This document shows positions 38,118 through 50,859 of a DNA stretch of 64,000 nucleotides, piece by piece. Under the pieces are notes generated by a model, which saw nothing but the letters and a program-made list of their open reading frames with translations, was not told the origin of the DNA and made no database searches. Both the position numbers and the translations under genes were made by a program. The stretch spans positions 1 to 64,000 of the forward strand of contig NC_041776.1 in assembly GCF_900090045.1 (NCBI RefSeq). The letters run 5' to 3'. This DNA comes from Plasmodium malariae (taxonomy: Eukaryota > Apicomplexa > Aconoidasida > Haemosporida > Plasmodiidae). Every line of letters begins with the position of its first letter. The stretch's first letter is position 1.

Positions 38118-39398
38118 TTTAATTAAATAAAATAATAATATCGTTTGTTCTCGTAAATATTTATCTATATATAAAAAACAACTTCACATAATTTATTTAC
38201 ATATTATTATGCTTTTTTTTTTTTTTTTTTTTTTCTTTTTGAAATTAATATATGAACAGATACTTTACACTGTAATAATTATTCCTTAATAATATTTTAA
38301 ATTTTAATTAGAAGTGGTGTATACTACTAATTATTTCCTATATAACAATAAACATCTTTTAACTAAAAAAAAAAATTAAATAGAACATGATAAAACAAAG
38401 TTTACCAAAATAAAATAAAATTGACCAAAATAAAACCAAATAGAACAAAATAAAAGATTAAAACACAAAAAAAAATAAAATAAAATAAAACTAAAAATCA
38501 GGAATAAAATTGTTCTACGTAAAACTTCTATAACGGTAATATGATACTCTGTATAATAGGCAAATATTTTTTCTCTTTATATGGTAGAAGTATCATACGC
38601 TATTATTAATATACATGTATTATATAATACAGTAACAAATTATTTTTAATAATGTAGATAATTCTTACAATAATACATTTCTTTTTTTTATAAAAAATAT
38701 ACTAATTCTTAATATATATATAAATAATTTTCATTGTTCTAAATTATTCTCTATTATGGAAAAATGATGGACTTCACAAAAAAAAAAAAAAAAAAAAAAA
38801 AAGGTAAAATTTTCCTTTACTAATGATTTATAAAATCAATTTGGATTTTTTTTCCTTATAAAAGTGTATAAAAAATTTAAAAAAATTGTATCATTTATTT
38901 TTTTTTTAAAATTACCATAGTACTTATATATATATATATATACATATATAAGTTAATCCCACAATTTTTGACTAATATAATAAATATATACTATTACTAC
39001 TATGTACAAAAGAATACATAAATATATAATAAGAATATAGCGCACAAACATTTTAAAATAAATTTGTTGATTGTATTACGTTTGATATTATTAGCATTTA
39101 TCAGAAGTTATTATTTATTCTAACTGTAGCATCTTCTTTTTTTACATTTATATTTTCATATATTAGAATTTTCAAAGGAACTCCTTTACTACTCTCCATT
39201 TAAACCCCAAAACAAAAGAAGTTTTCAAATTTTAAATTATTAACAAGTCATAATATAATAATATCATTTTATATTTGTTATTTTCGTTGAACTAAATATA
39301 AAATATTAAAAATACTTAAACGTAATAAATATATTTTACCTTTTTAGAATTAAATAAAATGATATTTTGAAAAATATGGAAAATTACAAAGTTTTAAA

Positions 39399-39431
<33 letters not shown>

Positions 39432-39846
39432 TGATAAAATCAAAGTACAAAAGTTTTAGTACACTGAAATTATATTTTTGTAAAATTAAAGGAAAATAAG
39501 CATTATATATATATAATTAAAACATAAGTATATATAATAAATAAAACGTGTAAAAATAAAAGATATATTTTTAAAAATGTAAAATGCACTTTAAAATATA
39601 TTTCGTTTTATGTTTATTACATTTAAATAGAACTGTGAAATTGTTAATTTGGTCGTATTTTTCTTGTTTTCTTGTTTTCTTGTTTCTTACTTTTATTTTA
39701 TTCTTATTATTTTATTTCGCTTGATAATAAACTTTTCGCATAGAAAATTGTATATACCACATTCCTCATATGTGTATTTACATTTTAGTTAGGCCATAAT
39801 ATGCAATTATTATGTATAAAAAAAAAAAAAAATGGAAAAATACAGA

Positions 39847-39975
39847 AATATAGAAATGCAGATATGCAGAAATGCAGATATGCAGAAATGCAGATATGCA
39901 GATATGCAGAAATGCAGAAATGCAGAAATGCAGAAATGCAGAAATTCAGAAATGCAGAAATGCAGAAATGCAGAA
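39847..39975. repeat. 8-bp tandem repeat, GCAGAAAT / GCAGATAT
   Basis: About sixteen copies alternate GCAGAAAT and GCAGATAT. The plus-strand frame through it (Met-Gln-Lys-Cys-Arg type) is repeat-derived. Confidence 0.93.
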
Positions 39976-40611
39976 ATAGTTAAAATACTATACTAAACAT
40001 CCTTTTAATTATCCCTTTTTTTTTTTTTTTTGAAATAAATATGAACAGTGATACAATTACAATACAAATATAGTATAGTAATTATAGTAATATATTCTTT
40101 TAAGCCTTGCATTTTATATAAAAACAATATTGTTTAAATATCCATTCAGACTAATTATAACAAAAAGCAAAATTTTCTTCTTTCATTTTATCCCCTAATA
40201 TTTATGGTACGTCTAATTATATAGTATATAAATATAACACTAGTTTGTGTAGTAAAAGAGTAAAATAAAAAAAGAAAAAAAAACATTGCTTGGGTCCACT
40301 TTACGCCAGGAGATAAAAGCTTTTTTTATATTTATTGTTTTCAAGTTTGCTGCAATGTTATTATAAATTTACAAAATGACAGAAGTTTATATTAAACATT
40401 AAAAAAAAAGTTTATATTGCTTGTAAAAAAATATACATAGTAATATACATTAATAATAATAATAATAATAATAGAAGCAGATTATTTCTAACTATATAAA
40501 ACTATTAAAAAAATGCATATATATACTGACGCATATCAAATGATACGTTAGTCGTCTCAACACACAAAAAAAAAAAAGAAAGAATAATAAAATAAAATAA
40601 TTATAATATAG

Positions 40612-40835
40612 TAAAATATAACAATATAACGATATAGAAATATAACAACATAACGATATAGAAATATAACAACATAACGATATAGAAATATAACAAATAC
40701 GATATAGAAATATACATAACGATATAGAAATATAACAATATAACGATATAGAAATATAATAACATAACGATATAGAAATATAATAACATAACGATATAGA
40801 AATATAATAACATAACGATATAGAAATATAACATT
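40612..40835. repeat. 21-bp tandem repeat, AACATAACGATATAGAAATAT
   Basis: About ten copies of AACATAACGATATAGAAATA plus one base, with small deletions in the middle. Because the unit is a multiple of three, two minus-strand frames remain open; neither is a gene. Confidence 0.92.
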
Positions 40836-42121
40836 ATAACAAAACGACAAAAAAAAATCTTCCAAAATTGTTAAACAGTAAACATTTTAATAATACATGA
40901 TAAATATATCAAAATGAATAATTATAAATTTTAACAACATTGCTATTCCTACGCCAAAAAAAAAAATATACATATACACATGTAGATGTACACATGTAAA
41001 TGTACACATGTAGATGTGCACATGTAAATGTATACATGTATATATATATGTGTGAAATATATGTAATGTATATGCAAAATATGTATTTATATATGCATAT
41101 ATGGATATATAAATATACGCTGCACATAATTCTTACACATTTTAACCCCTGCTATGAGAGATTTATTTTTCCAAATTTAATAAAAAAAAAAAAGAAGAAT
41201 ACACAGTAAATAAAAAGCTTTAAAAATTGCTTAAAAAGTATATTTTGCTAGGGTTAAACAAATTATAAAATATAAATAGAGAAATAAATTAATTATAATA
41301 ATTAGAATATTTTTAAGCATATTATTTTTAACGTATTAAAAACTTCTTCAAAACAAATCTGCATCTATTTTATTTTAAAATGCATATCATAATTCACTTT
41401 TTGTTTTTATTGGTACTGGTATCCACCCTTACAAATAATGGAACCCAAATTTTACATTATCCGGATTTCCAAATAAAATAATAAATTCGGTCATTTTAAT
41501 ACGTGCATATATGTATGTAATCGTACAAGTATATCACCATACACCTATGTGTACATATATTATACACATAATACACATATATATGCACTGATTAATACAT
41601 TTCAATACCTCATATGATGTAACAACCCTATGCTTAACACGCCCCCCCCCTTTTTTTTTTTTTTCTTGTACTTAAAAATAATCGTTCTGTGTACATATAC
41701 TTAAAGAAATACATCTCCATTTGACCATTTATTATCCTCATAAACCAAATTTTAAAATCTTTGTTTTGACAATACAACTATATCTCATAACAACATATAA
41801 ATATACTTTAAACAGTAATATAATTTACATTTTTAAATTGGCATTTACATATAACGCATACAGTTACTATTCTACATATGCATACTTCTAAATTCCACTT
41901 TTGTCTAAGTCATTCCTCATACAGTTAACACCCCAACTTATATAACCTACTTTCTTGGCGCTCACTATTAACAGTTTAGCGCAATTCTCATATATGCGCA
42001 GATGCACACACATACATGCGTAAACATATAGAACATATACAAATATATTTTATGCACTAAACCTGCCCTACCCACACTAGTGGTACTTAACACATATAAA
42101 CACACTTAAAACATTTTTGGT

Positions 42122-42411
42122 TTAAAGCTTCCTACGCTTCCTATGCTTCCTACGCTTCCTATGCTTCCTACGCTTCCTATGCTTCCTACGCTTCCTATGC
42201 TTCCTACGCTTCCTATGCTTCCTACGCTTCCTGCACTTCCTGCACTTCCTGTGTTTCCTACTTTTCATTACCCACATGGTTGTATCTCTATATGGACATA
42301 ATTTCTCTTTTTCAATTCCACACTCCTTTTGGTATTCTTCTTAATAACAAAGGTGGCAAATATCGTTGGTATCAAACGGAAATGGTATATCTTTTTTTGT
42401 TTCATACTCTT
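42122..42411 (-). pseudogene. Cysteine-containing remnant running into a basic repeat
   Basis: A minus-strand frame from about 42411 reads K-K-D-I-P-F-P-F-D-T-N-D-I-C-H-L-C-Y, a TAA at 42341-42343, then E-E-Y-Q-K-E-C-G-I-E-K-E-K-L-C-P-Y and T-T-M-W-V-M-K. It passes in the same frame into the 18-bp repeat, encoding Arg-Lys-His-Arg-Lys-Arg units, before TAA at 42122-42124. The segment has coding-like composition and only one break over about 96 codons. It was not recognised as a known family. A chance open frame cannot be excluded because the repeat itself is stop-free. Confidence 0.3.
42127..42245. repeat. 18-bp minisatellite, CTTCCTACGCTTCCTATG
   Basis: About six 18-bp copies, each made of two 9-bp halves that differ at one or two positions (CTTCCTACG / CTTCCTATG), with degenerate copies at the right edge. 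It is strikingly GC-richer than the flanks. Confidence 0.95.
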
Positions 42412-42677
42412 AACTACACGAAACACACACAAACTCAATCAAACAAACACGCAAACAACCTATTACATCCTGTTTTTATAATGCTACTATTTAATCATTC
42501 ATTTTTATTATACAATTTTGGGCATTTTTCTTTTGTCAACACACTACAAATGAGCATTTTTTTCTTTCCTTTTCTTTTCTTTATAGATCTTTATTTCATT
42601 TTCCAAAAAAAAAAAAAAAAATCTGTCCGCATTGCACATATATGTATGTACATACATGTATCTGTTTGATTCTTTAT

Positions 42678-42873
42678 TTATGGTTTAAACTGTGAAGTGT
42701 GGTAACCCAAATTAAAGGAATTGTTTGAATTGTTTGAATTTTGTTTACACATATTATTCGTAATTGACTTTACTTGATCCTTAAATGCTGATTGTATATT
42801 TCTCCACGACCTTTTAAATTTCTGCCGTCGTGCATTTACTTCTGATCCTAGGGGTGTAAACTGAAGTTCAGAA

Positions 42874-42904
<31 letters not shown>

Positions 42905-44365
42905 ATAGCAGTGATATGAAATGGTGGAGTAGAACAACAAACGGAATAGCGGAGCAAACGCAGAAAAACATATAAACATAAATTACACACTATACATTAT
43001 GTATTACATGTTATGCATTATACGTTATAAATAATACATTATGTACATGCAAAATGAACATTGAAATACATCGCACAGTGCAGTAATTTTATTTTTTTCC
43101 CCATAACGGTGCAATCGTGCAAAAAAAAAAAAAAAAAAAATACTACTGCGCATAATATAATATATTATTATTATTCCATTTTTAATATGATGCAATTTTT
43201 ATTAACCATATAAAGAATATAAAAGGTTAGAAATATTCCAAATATGGAAAGAAATGATATAAACGTTTTTCCAAATGGTGTTAAATCTCTTTTAATATTC
43301 GTAAAGATTTTGAAAGCTGGATACCATTTATATAATGATTCACTGAGATCACATCTAACGCGAGCTAAATCTGGGTACTCCCTTAGAGAAGCAATATTAT
43401 TATTTCTTCTTAATGGAAGATACAAATGATTATCATAATTTTCAAAAAATACTTGTAATTCATTACATATAGTACTATCTGTAAATCTATCATACATATC
43501 TGCTGGACACAAATAGTTCAAAAATTCTCTATATGTATCTAGGCATTCATTTACAAATTTACATACATTTGCATATTTTTGATCATTCCTATTTGATAAT
43601 ATATTCTTAATTTCACTAACATTTTCATTAAAATAAAATAATTTGATTATACCACTTAACATATCATTATTTTCATATACATCTTTTATCATAGTAATAT
43701 TTTTAAATACTTTATTTCGTACAATATTTTTAAAATAAAACATAAAATCTCTTATATTAATAGAATTAATTGAATCGGATAACTTTTCTACATTACTATA
43801 TTGCATAAAATCATTATAAACACCTTGAATAGTATCGCTTGTTCCACTATCATCAATATAATTTTCCAATAACCCGAATATTGTAATACAAACATCATTC
43901 TCAAGCCTTCCTTCCGAATATAAATTTATTTCATTACATATTGATTGGTAATTATTATATAAACCATTCAAACTATGCGTACTGTATTTAGACCAAATAT
44001 TCAAATGAGGATACTGAAAGGTGAAAAAGACACAAAATTGGTATAAAATATAAACACAAAAGTGGTATAAATTAAAAACACAAAAGTGGATATGGTGCAT
44101 ATGCAAATACATATAATATATATATTTATAAACATATACATAAATATACATATATATGATTATTAAATAAGCAATACGTAAGTATAGAAACTCATTCTCA
44201 CAAAGCAATCTCCATGATGCTGCAAGAACACAAGGATCATAAAAAATAATGCAGTTTTAATAAAAAATAAAATAAATAAAAAATAAAATAAAATAAAAAA
44301 CTAACCTCCTCTTGTAAGGATTTAATAATAGCTGTATCCAGTATTATTTTTTGATTACTTTCCAT
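42678..44365 (-). CDS. pir: PIR family protein, three exons (copy 5)
   Basis: Exons: 44365-44306 (20 codons, M-E-S-N-Q-K-I-I-L-D), 44013-43207, 42860-42678, giving 349 residues. Exon 1 ends at GTTAGT; exon 2 follows TTTCAG with Y-P-H-L-N-I-W-S-K-Y. Landmarks: S-I-C-N-E-I, D-V-C-I-T-I-F-G-L-L-E, C-K-F-V-N-E-C-L-D-T-Y-R-E-F, T-I-C-N-E-L and V-R-C-D-L-S-E-S-L-Y. The helix (about residues 270-288) reads T-F-I-S-F-L-S-I-F-G-I-F-L-T-F-Y-I-L-Y and ends L-Y-M, not the usual L-Y-K, before a GTTAAT donor. Exon 3 starts F-T-P-L-G-S and contains K-R-S-W-R-N-I-Q plus an Asn/Ser repeat. Introns are 292 and 346 bp. The frame runs open upstream of exon 2 into intron 1 to about 44208; this is read-through and the acceptor was chosen by homology to the other six genes. 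Confidence 0.92.
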
Positions 44366-44669
44366 GTCAAATTTAAAGTAAAAATTCTAGTAACTGAATT
44401 CAAATTTTATTAGGTATTTAAAAAAAAAAAAAAAAAAATTGAACAGCATCTATAATAATTTCTCTACTGTTAATATAATATTATTCGGTATACCTCACTC
44501 TTTCTTTTTTTTTTTTTCCCTTCAGTTTTAACCTTAATAAATATGAATATTTCATTGTTATGTTATGTATAAACTAAAACCCTACTTTTTTTCATAATAA
44601 TCTTCTACATTCAAATATATTATGGGGCTTCCCCATTCATTTTAATATTTTACAAATACGATATGCATA

Positions 44670-44935
44670 CGATATATTTTACATATACAATTTATATAAA
44701 CAATTTAAATATACAATTTATATATACAATTTAAATATACAATTTATATATACAATTTAAATATACAGTTTATATATACAATTTAAATATACAGTTTATA
44801 TATACAATTTAAATATACAGTTTATATATACAATTTATATACTTAATATACAATTTATATATACAGTTTATATATATAATTTACATACATAATTTACATA
44901 CATAATTTACATACATAATTTACATACATATACTT
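44670..44935. repeat. TATACAATTTAAA / TATACAGTTTATA repeat array
   Basis: About twenty degenerate 12-14-bp copies that shift gradually from AATTTAAATATAC to AATTTACATACAT versions. It lies just upstream of pir copy 5. Confidence 0.88.
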
Positions 44936-45004
44936 TACAAATAACAATATACATGTGTATTTTACAAATATATCATTACTGTATAAATATATTTATACAA
45001 ATAA

Positions 45005-45040
<36 letters not shown>

Positions 45041-46293
45041 GAAAATTTTCTTGTACAAAAAAAAAAAAAAAAGAATGGAAAAGAAAGGAAAAGAAAGGAA
45101 AATCAAATATAAAATAATATTGTTATAATAAATGAGGTATTTTTTATGAGCTATTAATTATTTATAATAATAAGATATTATTTTAAAATATATAGAAATA
45201 AATATGATTTGCTATATAGACAGGAAAATATGGCAGTTCAACATAATAAATGCATAAATATATATAATACGTATAGATTTGCGTATAAATATATATAAGT
45301 ACATACATACATACATACAAATATGCATGTATACGTTTACGGGCACTCTTCTATTCTTATATTGACATGTATAGTATACGAGTAACGCAATGATAAGATA
45401 AATTTTATTTTTAATATACGTAATTTTACAATCTCTAAGATACATAAATATATACATATATATTTTTATATGTTCAAAATATTTCCCTGCTTTGTACCCT
45501 TTTTCTTCTCCTTTAAAAATAATTTTAAAAATGTAAGATATGATGTTGGGTATAAATAAAAAAATATTTTATACTATTTTTCTTTTTTGGAATTAATAAA
45601 ATTTTATTGAATTAATTTTATCTAATTTTATATAACTAATTTTATATAACTAATTTTATATGACTAATTTTATTTTTTTAATTCTATTTTTAAAAAAGTT
45701 TTAAATGCGAATCCAAAAATATGAAATTTCGTTTAAAGTCCTCTAGTAATATGTTAATAATAAATTTTTAATTTTGTTGTACTGGATCCATAAGTAAGAA
45801 AACTGAGAAAATCAAAATAAAAAATTGTAGTTTATTATATATAAGGGTCGTAGAAAATACATTATTATACGCGGTTTAATATATATATATATATATATTT
45901 ATAAAATGTATTATGTATAAATTATTCGTATAAATTCCTATACATATATACTTGCATATTTATAAATATACATGAACACATAGAATGGATAAACAATAAG
46001 TACCCATCTCTTTTGATAATTAAAAAAATATTTATGAAATTTTAAGTGCTCTTTTTCTTTCTTTTGTTTAACTATAATTTTTATTATTACTTTTATGTTC
46101 TCACCGATTGTTATAATTAAAAAAAAAATATTTTTCTTTTACCTCTTGTTGTTAACTCTAATTGGAAATTTTTAATATTTTATATTTTTTTTCATATTTA
46201 ATAATTATCTGTTTATATATATATATATAATATAAATGAAATTGGTAAATTTATATATGTGCAAGTATTATATGCACGTATGGTGGTATATAT

Positions 46294-46510
46294 GTATTGA
46301 TAATATATTACATGTATGGATAATATATTACATGTATGGATAATATATTACATGTATGGATAATATAATACATATATGGATAATATAATACATATATGGA
46401 TAATATAATACATATATGGATAATATATTACATGTATGTATAATATTACTTACGTATGATAGTATTACATATGTATGATAGTATTATATATGTATGATAG
46501 TATTATATAT
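46294..46510. repeat. 20-bp repeat, GGATAATATATTACATGTAT
   Basis: About seven copies of the 20-bp unit with ATATAATACATA variants, followed by a shorter GATAGTATTACATATGTAT form. Confidence 0.92.
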
Positions 46511-46696
46511 GCTACCATACGGAAGTTTTACTAAATGAATATTTATCTTTAATAATTCTGTCAAATAATAAAAAGCCAAGAAAAATTATGTTTAAAAAAA
46601 GAAATTTTAAAAAAGGGGAAGCTAATATATTTTGCATTTTTCGTAAATATTAAAAATAAGGCTAATTCGAAAGGGAAAATGGTATGAAAAAACCAT

Positions 46697-46930
46697 AAAC
46701 ATACATAAATTAAACATATAAATAAATATACAATTAAATATATAAATAAATATATATTAAACATATAAATAAATATACATTAAACATATAAATAAATATA
46801 TAATTAAACATATAAATAAATATACATTAAACATATAAATAAATATATAATTAAACATATAAATAAATATATAATTAAGCATATAAATAAATATATAATT
46901 AAGCATATAAATAAATATATAATTAAACTT
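46697..46930. repeat. 22-24-bp repeat, AAACATATAAATAAATATA type
   Basis: About ten copies in which the linker alternates between ATTAAA and TAATTA. Minus-strand Phe/Ile/Tyr frames across it are artefacts. Confidence 0.9.
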
Positions 46931-47028
46931 GTAAATAAATAGATAATTAAACAAACGGATAAACGCATAGATATAAATTAAATAAACATAAAAATGAGCA
47001 TATAAATATACATAAAAGTGAGCATATA

Positions 47029-47063
<35 letters not shown>

Positions 47064-47615
47064 CATACATTTAAACTTGGATGTATGCTTATGCGTAATA
47101 AATTTGAAAATATTTATGATATTTTTTTTTTTTCTGTGAAATAATTAAGGAAAAGCAAATAAATAATAATATGCGTTTTACATAAATTTATTATGTATAC
47201 ACATGTAGAGTAGGCACATCATTTAATGCGTTCCCTTCAACTGTATAGCTAATTTTGTTTTTAAAATATAACGTTTAAAAATTTTGCTAAATAAACCAAT
47301 GTTTCATAATAATGCTTTAATGTATTATACACATGTATATAACTATTTTTTTGTATTTTCATTTTTTATTTTGTATTTTTATTTTGTATTTTCATTTTTT
47401 ATTTTTTATTTTGTATTTTTATTTTTATTTTTTTTTTGGAATAAATTTTGTATAATCCCAAGTGCAAATTTAAAATAGTATTTTATGCAATTTTCATTTA
47501 ATTCGAAAGAAAGGGGGGATATGAAATCCATTACACAGTATTTTGGTCAATTTAAATAAAATAAAGAGGTTAAAATTGTTTTAAAAAGTAGTTTCACGCA
47601 CGCAGTAAATTATAG

Positions 47616-47717
47616 TAATAATAATAATAATAATAATGATAATAATAATGATAATAATAATGATAATAATAATGATAATAATAATGATAATAATAATGAT
47701 AATAATAATAATGATAA
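47616..47717. repeat. (AATAATGAT)n repeat
   Basis: A trinucleotide (AAT)n start passes into AATAATGATAAT units, about nine copies. Confidence 0.93.
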
Positions 47718-48441
47718 TGATATGAAAAAGTATGTAGAACGCTTTCATTTTCGTTATGAGCTACCTCCTAATGGATTAAAAATATTCTTTTGATCGTTGT
47801 ATATGCACACATGGGGCATAACATTAAAAATCTTTTTTTTATTTTGCATACATTTTATATGTTTTGAAAGTATAATAAGATTGAAAAAAAGTAAATTAAT
47901 TTTATTTTTGACGAATTTGTTAAATTAATTTTCTTGTTTCTTCCTGATATAATAATTTTAATACCCACACAAATATTACACCAATATTACTTTCTCGTAA
48001 AAATTACATAATTATATTTTTACGCATAAAAAGGTACTATTATTAGTGTTACTAAAATATATTAAAAAAGATAAAAAAAGAAGAAAAAAGATAAAAAAAG
48101 AAGAAAAAAGATAAAAAAGAAGAAAAAAGATAAAAGCTAAGAGTATGTTTATACGTATTTTGTGAAAAATTTCGTCGCATTTTTTAAGCGTGGAGTATTT
48201 TATTTAACTATAACAAATAAACCCGCAAAAAGGAGATAAAATGCTACGTAAATTAATTAAAGTATTTTTAATATTAATAAGATTACAAACATGATGGTAC
48301 ATTTATATAAATAAATAAACAAATGGACAATAGAACAAAATATAGTATAGTACAATATGGTGTTGATATGATCTGGTGTTATACAATGCAATGCAAAATG
48401 AGCTGATAAATTTAAACATTTTTGAACAAAAAAAAGAAAAG

Positions 48442-48493
<52 letters not shown>

Positions 48494-48622
48494 GGAATTT
48501 TTTTAATTTTAATAAAATACATTAACATATTTTAGAAACGTGTAGTCATAAACATTTTCTAAAAAAATTATTTTTAATGTATTTATTACACACACTGCAT
48601 TATTTTTATTATTTCCATTTTG

Positions 48623-49768
48623 CTATGTGTAAATATAGCACTGTCCTTCAGATGAACATGAAAGGGGGGGGGGATATAACACTAAAATACGTTGCCACAT
48701 TTTTGTTGGTATATTAATAAATTTATCAATGTATTTTAACCTCCAATATATTTGAGATAAACACTCTGAAGAACATGCATTTTTACAAAAACAAAAAAAA
48801 AAAAAAAAAAAAAAAATACTTATACACAAATTTTGCTTTTTAATTAATGCGCAAATTATATGTACACAACCTCCACATCTTCATACATTGGTAGCCCTTT
48901 CCTTCAAAAGATTCGTCTAAATATTGAACTCTTTCCATTTTATTGTGAAATAACTTACGCAAATTCTCTATCTGCATTACAGTTAAATTTCAATCCTGGT
49001 ATATAAATTGCATGACTAATTGTATATTTATATAACTTGAAGGCAAATTATAGTACACCAAAAAAAATAAAATAAAATATACAACTTAAGCCACTTTTTT
49101 ATTTAATTATACATACATATATAAAGTATACATTTATATACTTGCATGTATATATGTATATCACCCAGAGGTAAAACACCACACCACCAACATCACTACC
49201 TTTTTTAACAATAAAGATGATAACAGTTAACTACAAATTCTAATTCAACTATTACTTGAACAATTTAACCCCAACATCTTCATTACAATAATATAATACT
49301 ATTTTTTCTGGTAATCATATATTGTTCAAACAGTTTAAATATGATGAAGAAAATCTAAAAACTCCAATATGTCTTTATATAATCCATTTCGCCGTTACAA
49401 AACTCGATGCGTTAACATGAAGCATGTACAATATATATAATATACCACATATAATATACAATATACTATTATATTATGCTGTAAACTCTTAACCTTAACA
49501 TACGGTAACACCCTAAACCTTCCTTCAAGTATCCTCTACATCTTTTGCCATAATAAAGTAATTCATCATTACTAAGTTGAATTTTCGTGGAGCTAACACA
49601 TAGGGGGGTAACACATAGGAATAACACATAGGGGTAACACATAGGAATAACACATAGGGGTAACACATAGGAATAACTCATAGGAGTAACACATAGGAAT
49701 AACACATAGGAATAACTCATAGGAGTAACACATAGGAATAACTCATAGGAGTAACAATTACTCGTCAT
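48623..49768 (-). pseudogene. Scattered coding-like fragments, family uncertain
   Basis: Three separate minus-strand pieces look more protein-like than their surroundings. From 48977 to 48840 a frame reads M-Q-I-E-N-L-R-K-L-F-H-N-K-M, then Y-L-D-E-S-F-E-G-K-G-Y-Q-C. From about 48790 to 48623 a frame after a long T-run reads N-A-C-S-S-E-C-L-S-Q-I-Y-W-R-L-K-Y-I and ends S-C-S-S-E-G-Q-C. From about 49590 to 49469 a frame reads S-N-D-E-L-L-Y-Y-G-K-R-C-R-G-Y-L-K, preceded by a 13-bp repeat. They are not in one frame and no splice model joins them. They could be debris of subtelomeric surface-protein genes. Confidence is low. Confidence 0.25.
49600..49760. repeat. 13-bp repeat, AACACATAGGAAT
   Basis: About twelve copies with GGAATAACTCATA and GGGGTAACACATA variants. 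The minus-strand frame through it (Ser-Tyr-Val-Leu-Phe-Leu-Cys type) is repeat-encoded. Confidence 0.93.
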
Positions 49769-50010
49769 TTCATTTCATATTTACTCACTTTCACCAAATA
49801 ATTCCTAGATGGTCCCATATTTAACTTTCCGTATAAACTACAATATAACTTATATTTTGTGCACTTCCCACTTACTTATGTATTCAATTATATAGTCAAT
49901 ACTGCTAAAAAAAAAATTAAAAAAAGCCATTCCCATTCTTTCATATATGCATTATTTCTACGGAGCACTTAGTCATATTCATACACATTCTAGTTTTCCT
50001 TAACGTCGAC

Positions 50011-50041
<31 letters not shown>

Positions 50042-50327
50042 TTATATATATATCAGCTGTTTATGTGTTCACTGAACCTCCCCCCATTTGGACAACGCTT
50101 TTCTTTAAGTACACAATACTACTGATGAGTTTTTTTATAAAATGCTTTGTGTCTATGAGTGCTATTAGATGAGCTCATAATAAAGCAGCACTGTTCATAA
50201 ATGGAAGTTTCGTCTTTTTATTTACTCGCCATATGTTATTCCTAATTCACAAAAGACTATAAAAAAAGTTCAGAGAAACCCTTTAGCTTCACTCCATGTA
50301 TGTACATATATACATGTAAATACTACG

Positions 50328-50368
<41 letters not shown>

Positions 50369-50859
50369 CCATTCCCTCTCCCCGTCTCTGCTCCATTATT
50401 AATGTACAACTAGCCGTTTTAGTAACAATCGAATATTTCGCTTATTCTCCATCGACGCATATTTTTAATAAAACAAATCCTATTGGTAAACTTCAAATCT
50501 TTAAAATAATAAATATCCTAAATGGCATTTTTTGTTTTCTTAATATTTGATAAAAAATAAATTAAACCTCAACTTATTCAAATCATCGAATTGCTAATCC
50601 TAAGAGGACTGTATCCCAAGTTTACATACATATACATATACATATATACACATACATACATATACATATACATATATACACATACATACATATACATATA
50701 TACACATACATACATATACATATACATATATACACATACATACATATACATATACATATACACATACATACATATACATATACATATATACACATACATA
50801 CATAATTCTCATTTTTGCAAAGTAAAAACGACATACTTGATCAACCACATACTTTTTTC
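49769..50859. other. Intergenic region downstream of pir copy 6
   Basis: No gene. A T-run of about 36 bases lies at 50333-50368. A CATACATATACATATACA-type repeat fills 50622-50803 and ends about 57 bp before the stop codon of pir copy 6, so it probably lies in that gene's 3' untranslated region. Confidence 0.6.
50622..50803. repeat. CATACATATACATATATACA repeat array
   Basis: About six longer units, each built from CATATA and CATACA hexamers, make up a higher-order repeat. Open frames on both strands (Tyr-Ile-Tyr-Thr-His and Cys-Met-Tyr-Val types) are artefacts. Confidence 0.93.

Larger units (their letters stand above)
38118..42125. other. Intergenic region upstream of pir copy 4
   Basis: No gene is supported. 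Contents: T-run at about 38214-38234, AAAATAAAAT-type DNA at 38400-38490, a 24-base A-run at about 38778-38802, another at about 39402-39430, an 8-bp repeat at 39847-39975, a 21-bp repeat at 40612-40835, and a run of ten C residues at about 41642-41650. Long minus-strand frames at 40557-40865 (F-L-Y-R-Y-V-V type) are the 21-bp repeat. Confidence 0.6.
44366..48622. other. Intergenic region with many AT-rich repeats
   Basis: No gene. It contains TATACAATTTAAA-type repeats (44670-44935), (TA)n at 45009-45040, a 20-bp repeat at 46294-46510, a 22-24-bp repeat at 46697-46930, TTTTATTTTGTATTTTCA repeats near 47345-47430, (AATAATGAT)n at 47616-47717, and AAAAAAGATAAAAAAAGAAG repeats at 48063-48130. 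Repeat-encoded frames (Y-I-F-I-Y-M type) are ignored. Confidence 0.6.

Noticed and set aside
40557..40865. 102-codon hydrophobic minus-strand frame resembling a membrane protein
   Set aside because: It is the 21-bp repeat translated; no non-repeat sequence supports it.
44014..44208. N-terminal extension of pir copy 5 exon 2 to an ATG at 44208
   Set aside because: It is intron sequence; the TTTCAG acceptor before Y-P-H-L matches the exon-2 start of all sister genes, and a separate exon 1 lies at 44306-44365.
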